Below the pieces are notes generated by a model that was not told the DNA's origin, did no database searches, and saw nothing but the letters and a program-made list of their open reading frames with translations. A DNA stretch of 64,000 bases from Bedellia somnulentella (lineage: Eukaryota; Arthropoda; Insecta; Lepidoptera; Bedelliidae). Made by a program: the position numbers and the translations under genes. Location: assembly GCA_963576735.1 (NCBI GenBank), contig OY755190.1, forward strand, positions 6,503,695 to 6,567,694, read 5' to 3'. Below, piece after piece: positions 42,483-52,322 of this stretch; position 1 is the stretch's first letter; the number at the start of each line of letters is the position of its first letter.

Positions 42483-42847
42483 TTTCACATAATTTTAATG
42501 TTTTTGACATAAAAACCTCATGTTGGGATTATTACTAATAAATAAAAGATAAATAAAGGAAAGAAAAATTTCGTGAAAATTATGTGATAGTTAGGTGTTC
42601 TCAACATTTGCATTCTATCTGAAAAAGAAGACAAGTAGCCTTCCGAATTTGTAAAAAATTCGGAAGTAGGGAACGGAAACACTACTTAAAAAGTGTAAAA
42701 CAAACAAAGGCGAGATGAATTTTGCACTGGAAGCCATTGACACTGTAGCTTAATTGGCAGAGCGACGGGGGCGTATACCCGAGGTCACGGGTTCGAACCC
42801 CGCCGGTGTCAAATTTTTTCTTTCCTTTATTTATCTTTTATTTATTA
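42483..42847 (+). mobile_element. Solo copy of the tRNA-like element, with inverted ends
   Basis: The same family as the array at 22923-23733, but a single diverged copy. Bases 42536-42571 and 42811-42847 are inverted repeats of 36/37 bp (TAATAAATAAAAGATAAATA and on), differing by one base. Between them lie the 5' region (GTTAGGTGTTCTCAACATTT) and the tRNA-like gene. Its right end supplies overlapping AATAAA signals on the minus strand, about 120 bp past the stop of deaminase gene 2. Confidence 0.8.
42739..42810 (+). tRNA. tRNA-like gene, diverged member
   Basis: Acceptor GACACTG/CGGTGTC, D arm with TAGCTTAATTGG as box A, and T arm ACGGG/CCCGC-like with GGTTCGAACCC as box B. TTTTTT follows 3 bases downstream. 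The unusual anticodon segment ACGGGGGCGTATACCCG is identical to the array copies although the flanks differ, so it is the most conserved part. Confidence 0.5.
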
Positions 42848-42966
42848 GATACAGTTTCATTGCATCTATTATTTCAATCATATCCCAATAATAGACAAAA
42901 AAGTTAACAATATTTTGTCCAGTTGGCTAAATTATATCCCGTTGAAGATCTTTAAGTTTAACAATT

Positions 42967-44484
42967 TTAATCTTCCTCAAGCGAATGCAAATCTTTAACT
43001 ATATTATCAATAAACCTTGTCCAGCGGATTTCAAATTCATGTACCAACTTATCTTTATTCGCCGCTGAGCTGTAATACAACGAATTCAGAGCCAATTTCT
43101 TCAATAGTTTCAAATCAGCGTGTCGACTTGCTACTCCTACGAAGGTCACGTAAAAATCATGAGACAGAGGATCAGCTCCCCATAAACCAGGATCATCACT
43201 AGATATCACCACTGGAAAGTCATTCGCCAAAAATATCGCCAACGGATGATTCCTTACATCATCGACTAGTTTTAAAACACTATTTGATATGACATTCACT
43301 TCTATACCGATATTCCTTTTCTTCACTTCTTCTAATAGTGCCGGGTGCTTAACTAACCCGAATGCATGACCTATTCTTTTTGTGCCCAAAAGAATAACAT
43401 CAAACAGATTTTCGTCGCTTTGCAAACCGTACCAATTCGTTTCCCCAGCATGAAAAAAGAAATCTAATTTTTCTGCTGCTTCTGCCAATAAATCGAGGTA
43501 AAATTCAGTTGGAAATCCCAAATCTTCTTGTCCAACTAAATCGAATCCAGCAAAGAAATGTGGTAACTCATTTTTTATCGTCGTTGCTGTTTTTATGTAT
43601 TTCTTCATTGTTTTATGATCGACGGTTCGCAATGGAGCATAAATAAGTTTTGCTCCGAGAAAATCAGGATTTTCACGTTTAAAATCTTTATATACTTGAT
43701 AGTAAGTTTTTGCGGTCTCAACGGAATCATACATATTTCCATTCAAGTCATACAATGGAGGAAGGACACTTCTTATTTCTAAATACATGATGTTGTCGTT
43801 TTTTAATGCTCTAAGAGTATCGAAAAAGTACTGCTCCCATATAGGTTTATAGCTAAATAATGGGCCTGTTCTTATAAAAAAATCTGCAAATTTACCCCAA
43901 ACCTTGTTGATGTCCGTATATTCTTTACCGGGATCATCAGTTATAATACTGAAATGTTTCTTTAAATCCTCATCAAACTTTTTCACGTTGCCAGAAGAAA
44001 ATCTGGCTTCTTTCATTAGTTGCCATTTCGATGGGCATTGTATTTCAGGAGTTTTATTTGAGAATAGCATCATAATGTCGTCACAAGTAAAGCACACAAA
44101 CAAATCGTCCCAATATGTTAACGTAAGTACATAATCGGCACTAAGAAATCCTGTATCATGGCCATGTAAAAGACCTCCTTTGGGCATATCCTTAATTATT
44201 TGAAAGAGTTTAGTTTTCTTCACTTCGTCTTTGTATTTAAAGAAATGTTTGGATACATTAAAAAGTTCGGGATGTAAATACCCGTCATCACAAGTTTGTA
44301 TTTTCAAATCCATTATAAAATTATTTGCTATTACTTCATTATCACTAAGAAGAATATCTGATCCCAGCATGGATTTACTTTCTATATCAAGCAGTCTTCT
44401 TTTCTCCGCACGGATAAAGTCTACATCGTTGGATATCACTGTCGCACTTATTAATAACACTAAAAATACAGTTAACTTGACCAT
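42967..44484 (-). CDS. ADGF: Secreted adenosine deaminase, ADGF/ADA2 family (gene 2)
   Basis: Extracellular adenosine to inosine deamination is expected. The ATG at 44484 gives 505 residues; the frame extends two codons further only to a TTG. A signal peptide (MVKLTVFLVLLISATVIS) is followed by the ADGF N-terminal region and the deaminase barrel: HGHD (H107, H109), HAGE (H345, E348), IGHA (H373) and SSDDP (D430, D431). C131, C134 and C150 can supply the conserved disulfide. There is no intron, stop or frameshift. A TATA-like CATAAAATAG lies about 85 bp upstream (44568-44574, minus). It is closer to gene 3 than to gene 1, for example in the shared LSHD and FVGVAS stretches after SSDDP. It faces gene 3 head to head across 5.9 kb. 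Confidence 0.95.
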   Translation of the reverse strand: MVKLTVFLVLLISATVISNDVDFIRAEKRRLLDIESKSMLGSDILLSDNEVIANNFIMDLKIQTCDDGYLHPELFNVSKHFFKYKDEVKKTKLFQIIKDMPKGGLLHGHDTGFLSADYVLTLTYWDDLFVCFTCDDIMMLFSNKTPEIQCPSKWQLMKEARFSSGNVKKFDEDLKKHFSIITDDPGKEYTDINKVWGKFADFFIRTGPLFSYKPIWEQYFFDTLRALKNDNIMYLEIRSVLPPLYDLNGNMYDSVETAKTYYQVYKDFKRENPDFLGAKLIYAPLRTVDHKTMKKYIKTATTIKNELPHFFAGFDLVGQEDLGFPTEFYLDLLAEAAEKLDFFFHAGETNWYGLQSDENLFDVILLGTKRIGHAFGLVKHPALLEEVKKRNIGIEVNVISNSVLKLVDDVRNHPLAIFLANDFPVVISSDDPGLWGADPLSHDFYVTFVGVASRHADLKLLKKLALNSLYYSSAANKDKLVHEFEIRWTRFIDNIVKDLHSLEED

Positions 44485-44490
44485 CTTCAA

Positions 44491-45026
44491 TACTGTCTAT
44501 CATTAACCTAAATCACAATTAAATAAAGACAGATAAACGTTGATGTCAATACAGTTGTGAAACAACTATTTTATGGAATCACATTTTCGACTTGCAATAT
44601 TTTTGCAACTAAACAAAACAGTCCACTTCTATTCGAATTCCTTTGTGGGAATAACGATGACTACAAAATATAACCCAACAAATAATTCGTGTTCTTATCG
44701 GATAGTAATATTTTATCGACTTTAAATCTTTTTTATCGATTCGGTTATGCCCAATACATTGTACAATGTCGGATTTGATGGTATCAATTTTCCGCTTCAA
44801 TACTTCTAACTGAAATTGATCTTGGATTTTTTACTTCAATGGGTAGTAGAATATTTACACTGTCGTCAAATGCACCAATACTTTATTAATAGGGCCCAGT
44901 TTACATGCTAGTGATATATTTTATCGAACTGATTACGTTATCATTTAAGATAATAATGTGAAATCAAATTTGTGGAAATGAAAAAAGCGCGTGGTAACTA
45001 ACAAAATTACATAACAAGATAGATAA
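44491..45026. other. Upstream region of deaminase gene 2
   Basis: This holds the likely promoter just upstream of the gene; beyond it nothing is recognisable. Confidence 0.35.
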
Positions 45027-45767
45027 TATAAATATGGATAAATATTTAAAAAATACTAAAATCGTATACAAGTCTTATAATCTATCTACTATCGTGTGTT
45101 ATCGATAAATTTATGCCTACCCTAAAAGCAACTATTTGTGAACGATGTGTACATCGTCTTCTCCAGTCAGATAAACATTAATCCGAAATAACAGACAATT
45201 AAATTGTAATTAATACCCGCAACCGTGATAGTCCAGTGGGTAGAACACTCGGTTATCGTGCAAACGACTAGTGTTCAAATCCTGGGTCGCGCCTACACCA
45301 ATTTGTCTTTTCTAAAGACATATGTGTGGTTAATTTATCATGGTTGTTAACGGTGAGGGAAAACATCGTGAGGAAACCCACATGGCTGAGTTGTACTTAG
45401 TCATGTGACAGTATATTCGTACAAAAACGGCGATAGGCCTGCCCCCTATCACGTGAGTACACTGTCCATGCAAAACGTGGGTACTCTGAACACCAGGTGA
45501 CAAAGTCACGTGATGTTCAGAAGTGTTAGTACCTCTGCCAACCCCTTCGGGGATATTCGGCGTGAACGTTTATGTTATGTTATGTTATGTTATATATAAA
45601 TATGGATAAATATTTAAAAAATACTTAAATCTTATACAAGTCTTATAATCTATCTACTATTTATCGATAAATTTATGCCTACCCTAATAGCAACTATTTG
45701 TGAACGATGAACATCGTCTTCTCCAGTTAGATAGACATTAATCCGAAATAACAGACAATTAAATTGT
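45027..45767. repeat. Direct duplication (about 175-180 bp) flanking a SINE-T
   Basis: Bases 45027-45207 and 45595-45767 are copies of one sequence (TATAAATATGGATAAATATT to ACAGACAATTAAATTGT), with a few indels such as CGTGTGTT present only in the first. A SINE-T lies exactly between them. This is far longer than a target duplication. Confidence 0.88.
45222..45594 (+). repeat. SINE-T, full length
   Basis: The head is GCAACCGTGATAGTCCAGTG and the tail is (TTATG)4. Almost identical to 31021-31388. Confidence 0.95.
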
Positions 45768-45951
45768 TATTGAATTAAGTTTCTAATTTGTGAAAAAGAT
45801 GCAATGTTCAGTAAAAACGTGGGAACTCTGAACAACCAGTAGTTGTATTGCAAATTTCATTGGAAACAAGTCATACGGATCAAATGATGAAATTTTATAC
45901 GTTAGAGCTATAAAGAACTTATTAAATTTTATTCCGTTGTTATTGTGCCTC

Positions 45952-46101
45952 GTTTTTGGAGACCCATGCAATTTGAAACCCATCACCAACGAAGATTTAT
46001 TTCTACCATCTTGTCCCCTATCAACTTCCAAATGTGGCTGAGGAGTTTCTAGCTCTCAAGCTCTGCCTTCCCCTATTTAGGGTTTATGGCCGTGAGTATT
46101 A
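45952..46101 (+). repeat. SINE-G, 3' part
   Basis: TTTTTGGAGACCCATGCAAT, ACCAACGAAGATTTATTTCT, AGCTCTGCCTTCCCC, GGCCGTGAGTATTA. Confidence 0.75.
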
Positions 46102-46189
46102 ACAGCAATTACAACTACATGTCATTTATGAAGTTACAAAGTCATGTATATCTATATTTCATTTAGCACTTGCTAATATACCTAAGCTA

Positions 46190-46398
46190 AGCTGTCTTGT
46201 GTCGGCTTAGGATAGCACTATCTCATTTCTTACTGTGGGTCTGGGGCTTTGTAAGTGATTGTTGGGTGATGTGGTTGGAGACCCATTATCAATCATCCTT
46301 TATTCTACAACATTTTCCCCACTTAAGTTCTAAAAGTGGCTGATATTCTAAAAATCTGACTACTCCGTTTCGAGTTTTATAGCCGTGAGTATATGAAT
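46190..46398 (+). repeat. SINE-G with internal deletions
   Basis: GCTGTCTTGTGTCGGCTTAG to AGCCGTGAGTATATGAATAT. The GGCGACTAAGGG segment is deleted. Confidence 0.8.
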
Positions 46399-46561
46399 AT
46401 CAAAATGGAGCTTAATAATTAATAAAATAATAACAAATGTCCTTCCCTATTATATGAATAGGCTTTCTGTCATTAAAAAAAAGTTTAATTTATAACCTTT
46501 GGTATGTCATGTAAGAAGATAACGACCATTTATATCAAAATTTATATCAAATAGAGAATGT

Positions 46562-46631
46562 GTTTAGTCTCCTCTTACGACACCCGTGGGTAGAAAGGAA
46601 TAGTGAAATTCTAAGCCGACACTACACGGCA
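46562..46631 (-). repeat. SINE-G, head end only
   Basis: TTTAGTCTCCTCTTACGACA to AGCCGACACTACACGGCA. Confidence 0.75.
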
Positions 46632-46667
46632 AGTAAAGTGAACTTAAGTAGCTACTTTATGTAATAA

Positions 46668-46919
46668 ATACATACATGCATACATGTACTCACAGCTGTA
46701 TTTCCCTAGAAGGGGTAACCAGAGCTAAGGAATTATAAATTCCTCAGCCACTTTCGGAAGTTGAGTGGGGAAAAGATGGTAAAAATAAAAGTTTTTGGTG
46801 ATGGGTCTCCAACCGCATCGCCCAAAAATCCAATAAAAAGCCCCAATACCCTTAGTCGCCTCTTACGACACCCGTGGGTAGAAAGGGGTGGCGACATTCT
46901 AAGCCGGCACTACACGGCA
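46668..46919 (-). repeat. SINE-G, full length
   Basis: ATACATACATGCATACATGT to GCCGGCACTACACGGCA. Confidence 0.92.
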
Positions 46920-47082
46920 ATAATAAATCATCATTAAAAAAGATAAGATACAGTTTCCTATTAATGATATCTTCAATTAGATGCAAATAGATAAAATACG
47001 ATGAACGATAATTAATTATTTACAGAAGCTTAGTGATTAACACATTATTTTAACTGAATGTCATCCGAAGTATAATCGACGA

Positions 47083-47243
47083 CGTCCGTGGCCGAGTGAA
47101 TAGGTCACTAGCTTCTCGGTCCGAGGTTCGATCCCCGCTGAGAGCAACATTTATGTGGATGAGCATAAATGATTGTTTCTTAGTCTTGAATGTTATTTAT
47201 ATATGTCTTATATAATATATTGTCGAGTTTGTATCCCATAATA
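47083..47243 (+). repeat. Second tRNA-derived SINE family, near full length
   Basis: The head is GTCCGTGGCCGAGTGAATAG with box B GAGGTTCGATCCCCG. The body GATGAGCATAAATGATTGTT is shared with 10742-10885. The head resembles a Ser/Leu-type tRNA D arm, but no acceptor pairing is preserved. Confidence 0.7.
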
Positions 47244-47349
47244 CATGTCTTACTTAGTTTGAGGCTAACTTGATCTGTGTATAATATATCCGTATATTTA
47301 TTAAAAAGCAAAACAAAGCATATAAGAAAACATTGATGGTTGTAAATGA

Positions 47350-47400
47350 AGCTACAGAGGTTTGCCAGGATCGTACAAAGTGGCGATCGATAGTCTCTGT
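47350..47400 (+). mobile_element. LINE-Y tail fragment
   Basis: TTGCCAGGATCGTACAAAGT and GGCGATCGATAGTCTCTG. The match stops there. Confidence 0.55.
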
Positions 47401-47540
47401 ATCGAAAGTGTAATTTCATGATTCTCCGAAACTTTAAGTGTTTTTTGTCAGAAGCCTTCAAATGTAATTACTACAAATATTTGCCTTGAAAGTGCATACT
47501 AGCGCAAAGAGATAAGCCTATTTAATTTTAGCTGAACCAG

Positions 47541-47676
47541 CATAGCTAGTGTGAGCGAGCTTTTAACTAGATATCGAGTGATATAAAACAACCATCTCTT
47601 AAGCATTTTATTAATATCGTATACTCTCATCTCATTCTAACCGATATCGTGGCGATCAAATAGCGCTCATACTAAC
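47541..47676 (+). mobile_element. MITE-C copy 4
   Basis: GCTAGTGTGAGCGAG to AGCGCTCATACTA. The interior has CTAGATATCGAGTGATATAA and TCTAACCGATATCGTGGCG. Confidence 0.75.
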
Positions 47677-47817
47677 CTTGAGTTTGTATGAAACTATGGA
47701 GTAGGTATATTATTACTTGACACAGTATGAAGAGTATGGTAACAAGTGACAATGTAGTCTACTAAGCTAACTTAGACTTATTCTCGTGCTATAACTACAA
47801 TAAATATATTGCCTTTT

Positions 47818-48315
47818 CATACATACATATTCTCACGCCCCGTTAGTTCCCATTGGGGTAGGCAGAGACTATCGATGGCCACTTTGTACGATCCTGGCAA
47901 ACCTCTCTAGCTTCATTCACATCCATCAATGTTTTCACACATGCTCTTTTATACTTCGTACTACGGACACCTGCCTTTTTGAGTACATTTTCTATCCATA
48001 CATACATACTGATCCAAATGTGTCCTCCGAGGTCGTCCTCTACTAAAATTACCTTCCACATTGGCTCTATAGATCTCTTTTACCAATTTATTGTCATCCA
48101 TCCTCTCTATATGCCCAAACCATCTCAACATTCCTTTTTCTATCTTTCTTACAATATCATCTTCTACACCACATCTTTCACGAATCACGTCATTCCTCAC
48201 ACGATCACATAACCTCACATTACAAACTTTTCTGGAAACCTCATTTCTACTGCATTCACTCTGCTGTCATGCTTTTTCTGCCACACCCAACATGCCTTTT
48301 TATACAGTTCAATAA
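47818..48315 (-). mobile_element. LINE-Y 3' end, best copy
   Basis: The minus strand encodes the C-terminus of a non-LTR retrotransposon protein in two frames separated by a frameshift around 47980-48060. First come DRVRNDVIRERCG, then KGMLRWFGHIERMDD and RGRPRRTHLDQ. Next, in the other frame, VLKKAGVRSTKYKRACVKTL and DRTKWPSIVSAYPNGN with a stop. The 3' end reads CCTACCCCAATGGGAACTAA, then CGTGAGAATATGTATG. The clade (RTE, CR1 or Jockey) was not determined. Confidence 0.8.
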
Positions 48316-48714
48316 AATAGCAATTGCCTCATTTTTATATATACTTATGGCTTATCGATATATTCACTGTAGCATTTTATACTGATTCTTTATATCTGTT
48401 TGTTTCTTGTGGCTAAGGTCTTAAACCAATAAATTATAATAAATAGATGTTTTACTTCCACATATCTTATTAACACGTTTTTTTTAATAATGCTACTTTT
48501 ATAGAAAGCTATTTTATGTATACTTATTTAATAACATTCAGTCATATACTTATATAGTTGACTCACACTATTCGGGCGGGAAAGACTCCAGCCGTTCGGT
48601 GATCGAGATGTTTATGGGCTGTAATCAATCATAACTTAAAATAATTTTCTATATATACAGTACTTTTACGTACGACCGTAGTATTCAATTAAAACACCAA
48701 TTTAAAATTCGGTG
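48316..48714. other. AT-rich stretch
   Basis: No feature recognised. Confidence 0.35.
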
Positions 48715-48927
48715 GCTGTGTAGCTTCAGCTCAGAATAAAACTAATCCAGTTCTTCCCGTGGGCGTCGTACAATGCGACTCAGGGTTTACTTGTTGGTGA
48801 GGCGAATGGAGACTCATCACCTACAACCTAAAATCCTTTGGTTTTACAACTTTCCCTACCGTGATCTGCCAAAAGTTGTCGAGGAATTCCTAAGTCTGAA
48901 ATCAGGGCTAGCCGTGAGTATACTCTA
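48715..48927 (+). repeat. SINE-G, old copy
   Basis: GGCTGTGTAGCTTCAGCTCA to GCTAGCCGTGAGTATAC, heavily diverged. Confidence 0.7.
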
Positions 48928-48956
48928 TGTAGTATATATGATGTAGAGTATAATAA

Positions 48957-49044
48957 GCATAAAGCATAAACGTTCACACCGCATATCCCCGAAGGGGTTG
49001 GCAGAGGTACTAATACTTCTGAACATCACGTGACTTTGTCATCT
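48957..49044 (-). repeat. SINE-T, 3' end only
   Basis: GCATAAAGCATAAACGTTCA to CACGTGACTTTGTCATCTG. Confidence 0.85.
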
Positions 49045-49827
49045 GTATACGAGTATGTAGGTACGAATTGTAAGTAAGGAGTGAAGAAACTACTACTAAT
49101 TACAAAATACTTGTCTGTTCATTGAACTAAAATTTGCACTCTCATTAACAATACAGCAAAGCATAGTTAAAGTATTATCTCATTCTTTACTCATCACAAT
49201 AATGTCTTAGGGTGCGTCGCAATCAGAAGATTAAAAGGAAAGGTGATAACACTTGTCCCCGCACGCAGTACTCTAAAATATCATACATGGATTATGCAGT
49301 GAATTCGCGCGCAAAGCTACGCGTCCTTCGGCGGCCATTTTTCTTTTTACTTTTTTTAAACCCGCCTGTAGGGTTGTACTGTGCTATTCAGAGTGCCACT
49401 TAATCCGCCCCAACCCTTCTCGGTTGCATAAAATCAGCATGGCGGATGAGACTAGCTATTTATTTTTTATTCCACATTCTTTTCTCTGGGCCGTTTTGAA
49501 AGCGAAACCCTTCGCAAAGAAGCCGCGGGTTGTAATTTACACCAGCTTTTATGAAGCAAAACTTAAATTTAACGTTTAAACTTAGCGCTCTATTCAATTT
49601 AGCTTAAGTGGTCTGCGCTTACTTACTAAATCATAACTTGAAAATCTCTTCAAACTAATGGGACAGCTTAAGCAAAAATAATTAACCTTAAGTATCAAAA
49701 TGAAAATTACCAGCTCGTTTTACATCCGCCTATCAAATACTGTTATAAACTGCATAAAATCAGCAAGCTCAGTGGGAAAGTAATTCGTCGGAATGTCAAA
49801 AAGAAACTCGAGCCTTTCTTTACTCAT
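49045..49827. other. Non-repeat stretch with a GC-rich block
   Basis: Bases 49205-49560 are unusually GC-rich (GCGCGCAAAGCTACGCGTCC, CCGCCCCAACCCTTCTCGGT), free of recognised repeats and without a credible frame. It is a candidate regulatory or conserved non-coding block between the divergent deaminase genes 2 and 3. Confidence 0.35.
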
Positions 49828-49910
49828 TCATACATACTTACGCCATTAATTCCAATTGGGGATGGTAGAGACTATCAGTCGACGGTTTGTATGTTCCTGA
49901 CAAACCTAAT
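49828..49910 (-). mobile_element. LINE-Y tail fragment
   Basis: CATACATACTTACGCCATTA, TGGTAGAGACTATCAGTCGA, GTTCCTGACAAACC. Confidence 0.55.
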
Positions 49911-49981
49911 CCGAGACAGTTCGAAAAGCTTCTATTGATTTTGGTACAACCAAGAAGTGTAAAGATTCAACGCACTAGATA

Positions 49982-50042
49982 TTTAGAAGTATCAGTACCC
50001 CTGCCTATCTTTCGGGGATATACGGTGTGAACTTTGAGTTTA
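49982..50042 (+). repeat. SINE-T, 3' remnant
   Basis: TTAGAAGTATCAGTACCCCT, CTTTCGGGGATATACGGTGT, GAACTTTGAG. Confidence 0.5.
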
Positions 50043-50393
50043 CTTTGTAAAACTAAACAATGAAAACTCGGTTAATTAATCTTATGTCGCAATTTTCAAT
50101 TGAATGCATAATGGCGGAGATAGCCATAACATTCCGTACAGAATACAAATTTACTGGATATAACATTAAATTTAATAACAATCAATTTTTATATCGACAA
50201 CAACATCGCTTCAATTACGGTCATCGTATTATTAAAACAAATACAATGTGAACACGAACAATGATATTAAATTAAGTAATAAACGTACAAGAGAGATGGA
50301 ACACACTATTCGTTGAATGATCGATCACATTAGTAATTCGGTCTGCGAGCTGAGCAGCACGCTTCGTTCCACGCGACTTCATGACTTAAAATC

Positions 50394-51911
50394 ATGAAAA
50401 GTGTTCTCATAAACCTATCTTCTTTCTACCTAATCGTGACAGCCACAAATATAGTCTATAAAACGAAACGCGCAGAAATTTTAGAAACCGAAGCATTACA
50501 GGCCGTCGGTGGCGGAACTCAATTGACCGACAAAGAAGATGCAATCAACAATTGTCTCATGCGCTACAAGTTCAACGAGGTCGACTATGCGTTCGATAAC
50601 CCGCGATATTTTAACTTCTCCCATCACTACTTCCACTACAAGGACCAAATTCAACATTCTAAAGTTTATCAGATCATAAAGAAGATGCCAAAAGGCGCCG
50701 CATTGCATGTACACGATATGGCTTTAATGGGATCCGATTACTTGCTAAATATCACGTATATGGACAAATTATACGTTTGCTTCGAAAAGGAAAATATACA
50801 GTTACAGTTTTCAAATGGAACACCAAACAAAACTTGTGCTAGTAATTGGGAATTGATGAGAAACGCCCGAGCCTCATCGAAAAACGTCAAAGAATTTGAT
50901 TCGCAATTGAAAAAACATTTCACTATAGTGGTCAATGACCCTGATAAGATGTATCCTAGTATAACAGACACATGGTCAGTGTTTATGCAATATTTTATTA
51001 CTGTTGTTCCAATGTTATCGTATCGACCTGTGTGGGAACAATATTTCTATGATGCTCTTAACCGTTTTAGAAACGACAATATAATGTACGTAGAAGTGAG
51101 GAGTATCCTACCTCAACTATATGAATTGGATGGTACAACATACGATCCTGTAGTAACAATGAAAGCATACAAAAAAAGCGTGACTCGATTCAAGAAAGAT
51201 TATCCAGATTTTATAGGCGCAAAAGTAATATACGCTCCATCTAGAAAGGTAAATAGAGAACAATTAGACAAATATATAGCAGTAGCATATAGGTTAAAAA
51301 AAGAAGTACCTGATATATTTGCTGGATTCGATCTTGTCGGTCAAGAAGATTTAGGTAGTCCCTTAATAGAATTCGTGCCTCAACTAAGCGCTCATTCAAA
51401 AGATATAAATTACTATTTCCATGCTGGTGAAACTGATTGGTACGGAACGGAGACTGATGATAACATAGTTGATGCAATTTTATTGGGAGCAAAACGTCTT
51501 GGTCACGCTTATGCTTTAACAAAACATCCTCTACTAATGGAAGAAGTGAAGAAAAGAGATATAGGTATAGAAGTTAATGTTATATCTAATGCTGTACTTT
51601 CTTTAGTGCGTGATGTGAGAAATCATCCGTTAGCAGTATTTTTAGCTCAAGGTATGCCAGTGGTGATTTCTAGTGATGACCCTGGAGTTTGGGATGCAGA
51701 TCCATTGTCTCATGACTTGTATGTGGCTTTCGTTGGTGTTGCAAGTAAGATGTCTGATTTAAGATTAATTAAAACTTTGGCTTTGAATTCAATAAAATAC
51801 AGTTCGTTAAATACAACGGAAAAGGCTCTGGCTTTTCATCAATTTGATGTTGAATGGCAAAGATTTGTTGATAATTTTAAATGCTTTGATATTAAAGTCA
51901 CTGCTGTTTGA
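50394..51911 (+). CDS. ADGF: Secreted adenosine deaminase, ADGF/ADA2 family (gene 3)
   Basis: Expected to deaminate extracellular adenosine. 505 residues in one exon. A signal peptide (first ~18 residues, SSFYLIVTAT core) is followed by the ADGF N-terminal region, HVHD (H105, H107), HAGE (H343, E346), LGHA (H371) and SSDDP (D428, D429). C129 and C148 correspond to the conserved ADA2 disulfide. All zinc and catalytic positions match gene 2. No TATA box is evident upstream. The leader between 50330 and 50393 is GC-richer than its surroundings, which suggests a different core promoter type from gene 1. A polyadenylation signal follows at 51987. Confidence 0.96.
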   Translation: MKSVLINLSSFYLIVTATNIVYKTKRAEILETEALQAVGGGTQLTDKEDAINNCLMRYKFNEVDYAFDNPRYFNFSHHYFHYKDQIQHSKVYQIIKKMPKGAALHVHDMALMGSDYLLNITYMDKLYVCFEKENIQLQFSNGTPNKTCASNWELMRNARASSKNVKEFDSQLKKHFTIVVNDPDKMYPSITDTWSVFMQYFITVVPMLSYRPVWEQYFYDALNRFRNDNIMYVEVRSILPQLYELDGTTYDPVVTMKAYKKSVTRFKKDYPDFIGAKVIYAPSRKVNREQLDKYIAVAYRLKKEVPDIFAGFDLVGQEDLGSPLIEFVPQLSAHSKDINYYFHAGETDWYGTETDDNIVDAILLGAKRLGHAYALTKHPLLMEEVKKRDIGIEVNVISNAVLSLVRDVRNHPLAVFLAQGMPVVISSDDPGVWDADPLSHDLYVAFVGVASKMSDLRLIKTLALNSIKYSSLNTTEKALAFHQFDVEWQRFVDNFKCFDIKVTAV

Positions 51912-51986
51912 ATAATTGTTTGCATCGAGTCATCATAGATTTAATAGTGTCATAGTTAGTTAGTTTTTATGCATAACTTACAGTTA

Positions 51987-51992
51987 AATAAA
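51987..51992 (+). terminator. Polyadenylation signal of deaminase gene 3
   Basis: AATAAA 76 bp after the stop codon, in the AT-rich 3' flank. Confidence 0.65.
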
Positions 51993-52148
51993 ATAATAAT
52001 ATTCTTTCTTTGTGTTTTAATATATTTTTCACTAAATCTTACACTAAGTTAAATCTCTTCTCTCTTACGCTAAATAAATAACCTATCAACGTATAACGTA
52101 CCAATGACCCAATTAAACTTATCATCCCATTTGTGACGAGATAAAGTC

Positions 52149-52195
52149 ATATAAATAAACGCCGTTGCACGCATAAAAAAATATCATAATCAGCG
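52149..52195 (+). promoter_or_regulatory. Possible TATA/initiator pair
   Basis: ATATAAATA at 52149-52157 is followed about 40 bp on by ATAATCAGCGAG. No gene was found downstream, so this may be an orphan promoter or chance. Confidence 0.2.
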
Positions 52196-52276
52196 AGTGA
52201 TCGCACGGAAAAAGCGATAAGCAGAGGCACGATAGTCCGATGCGCCCTGTTAGATGAGAGACTCTTGAGAAGCTTG

Positions 52277-52322
52277 AGAGGTTTGCCAAAATGGGGATCC
52301 ATAGCCTTTGCCTACCGCAGTA
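52277..52322 (+). mobile_element. LINE-Y tail fragment
   Basis: GAGGTTTGCCAAAATGGGGA and CCATAGCCTTTGCCTACCGC. Confidence 0.5.

Noticed and set aside
43017..44506. Plus-strand frames of 61-91 codons inside deaminase gene 2
   Set aside because: Antisense shadows of the minus-strand coding region.
47961..48218. Host gene for an 85-residue protein
   Set aside because: The sequence is the LINE-Y C-terminus with a frameshift; the same domain recurs at 59972-60232.
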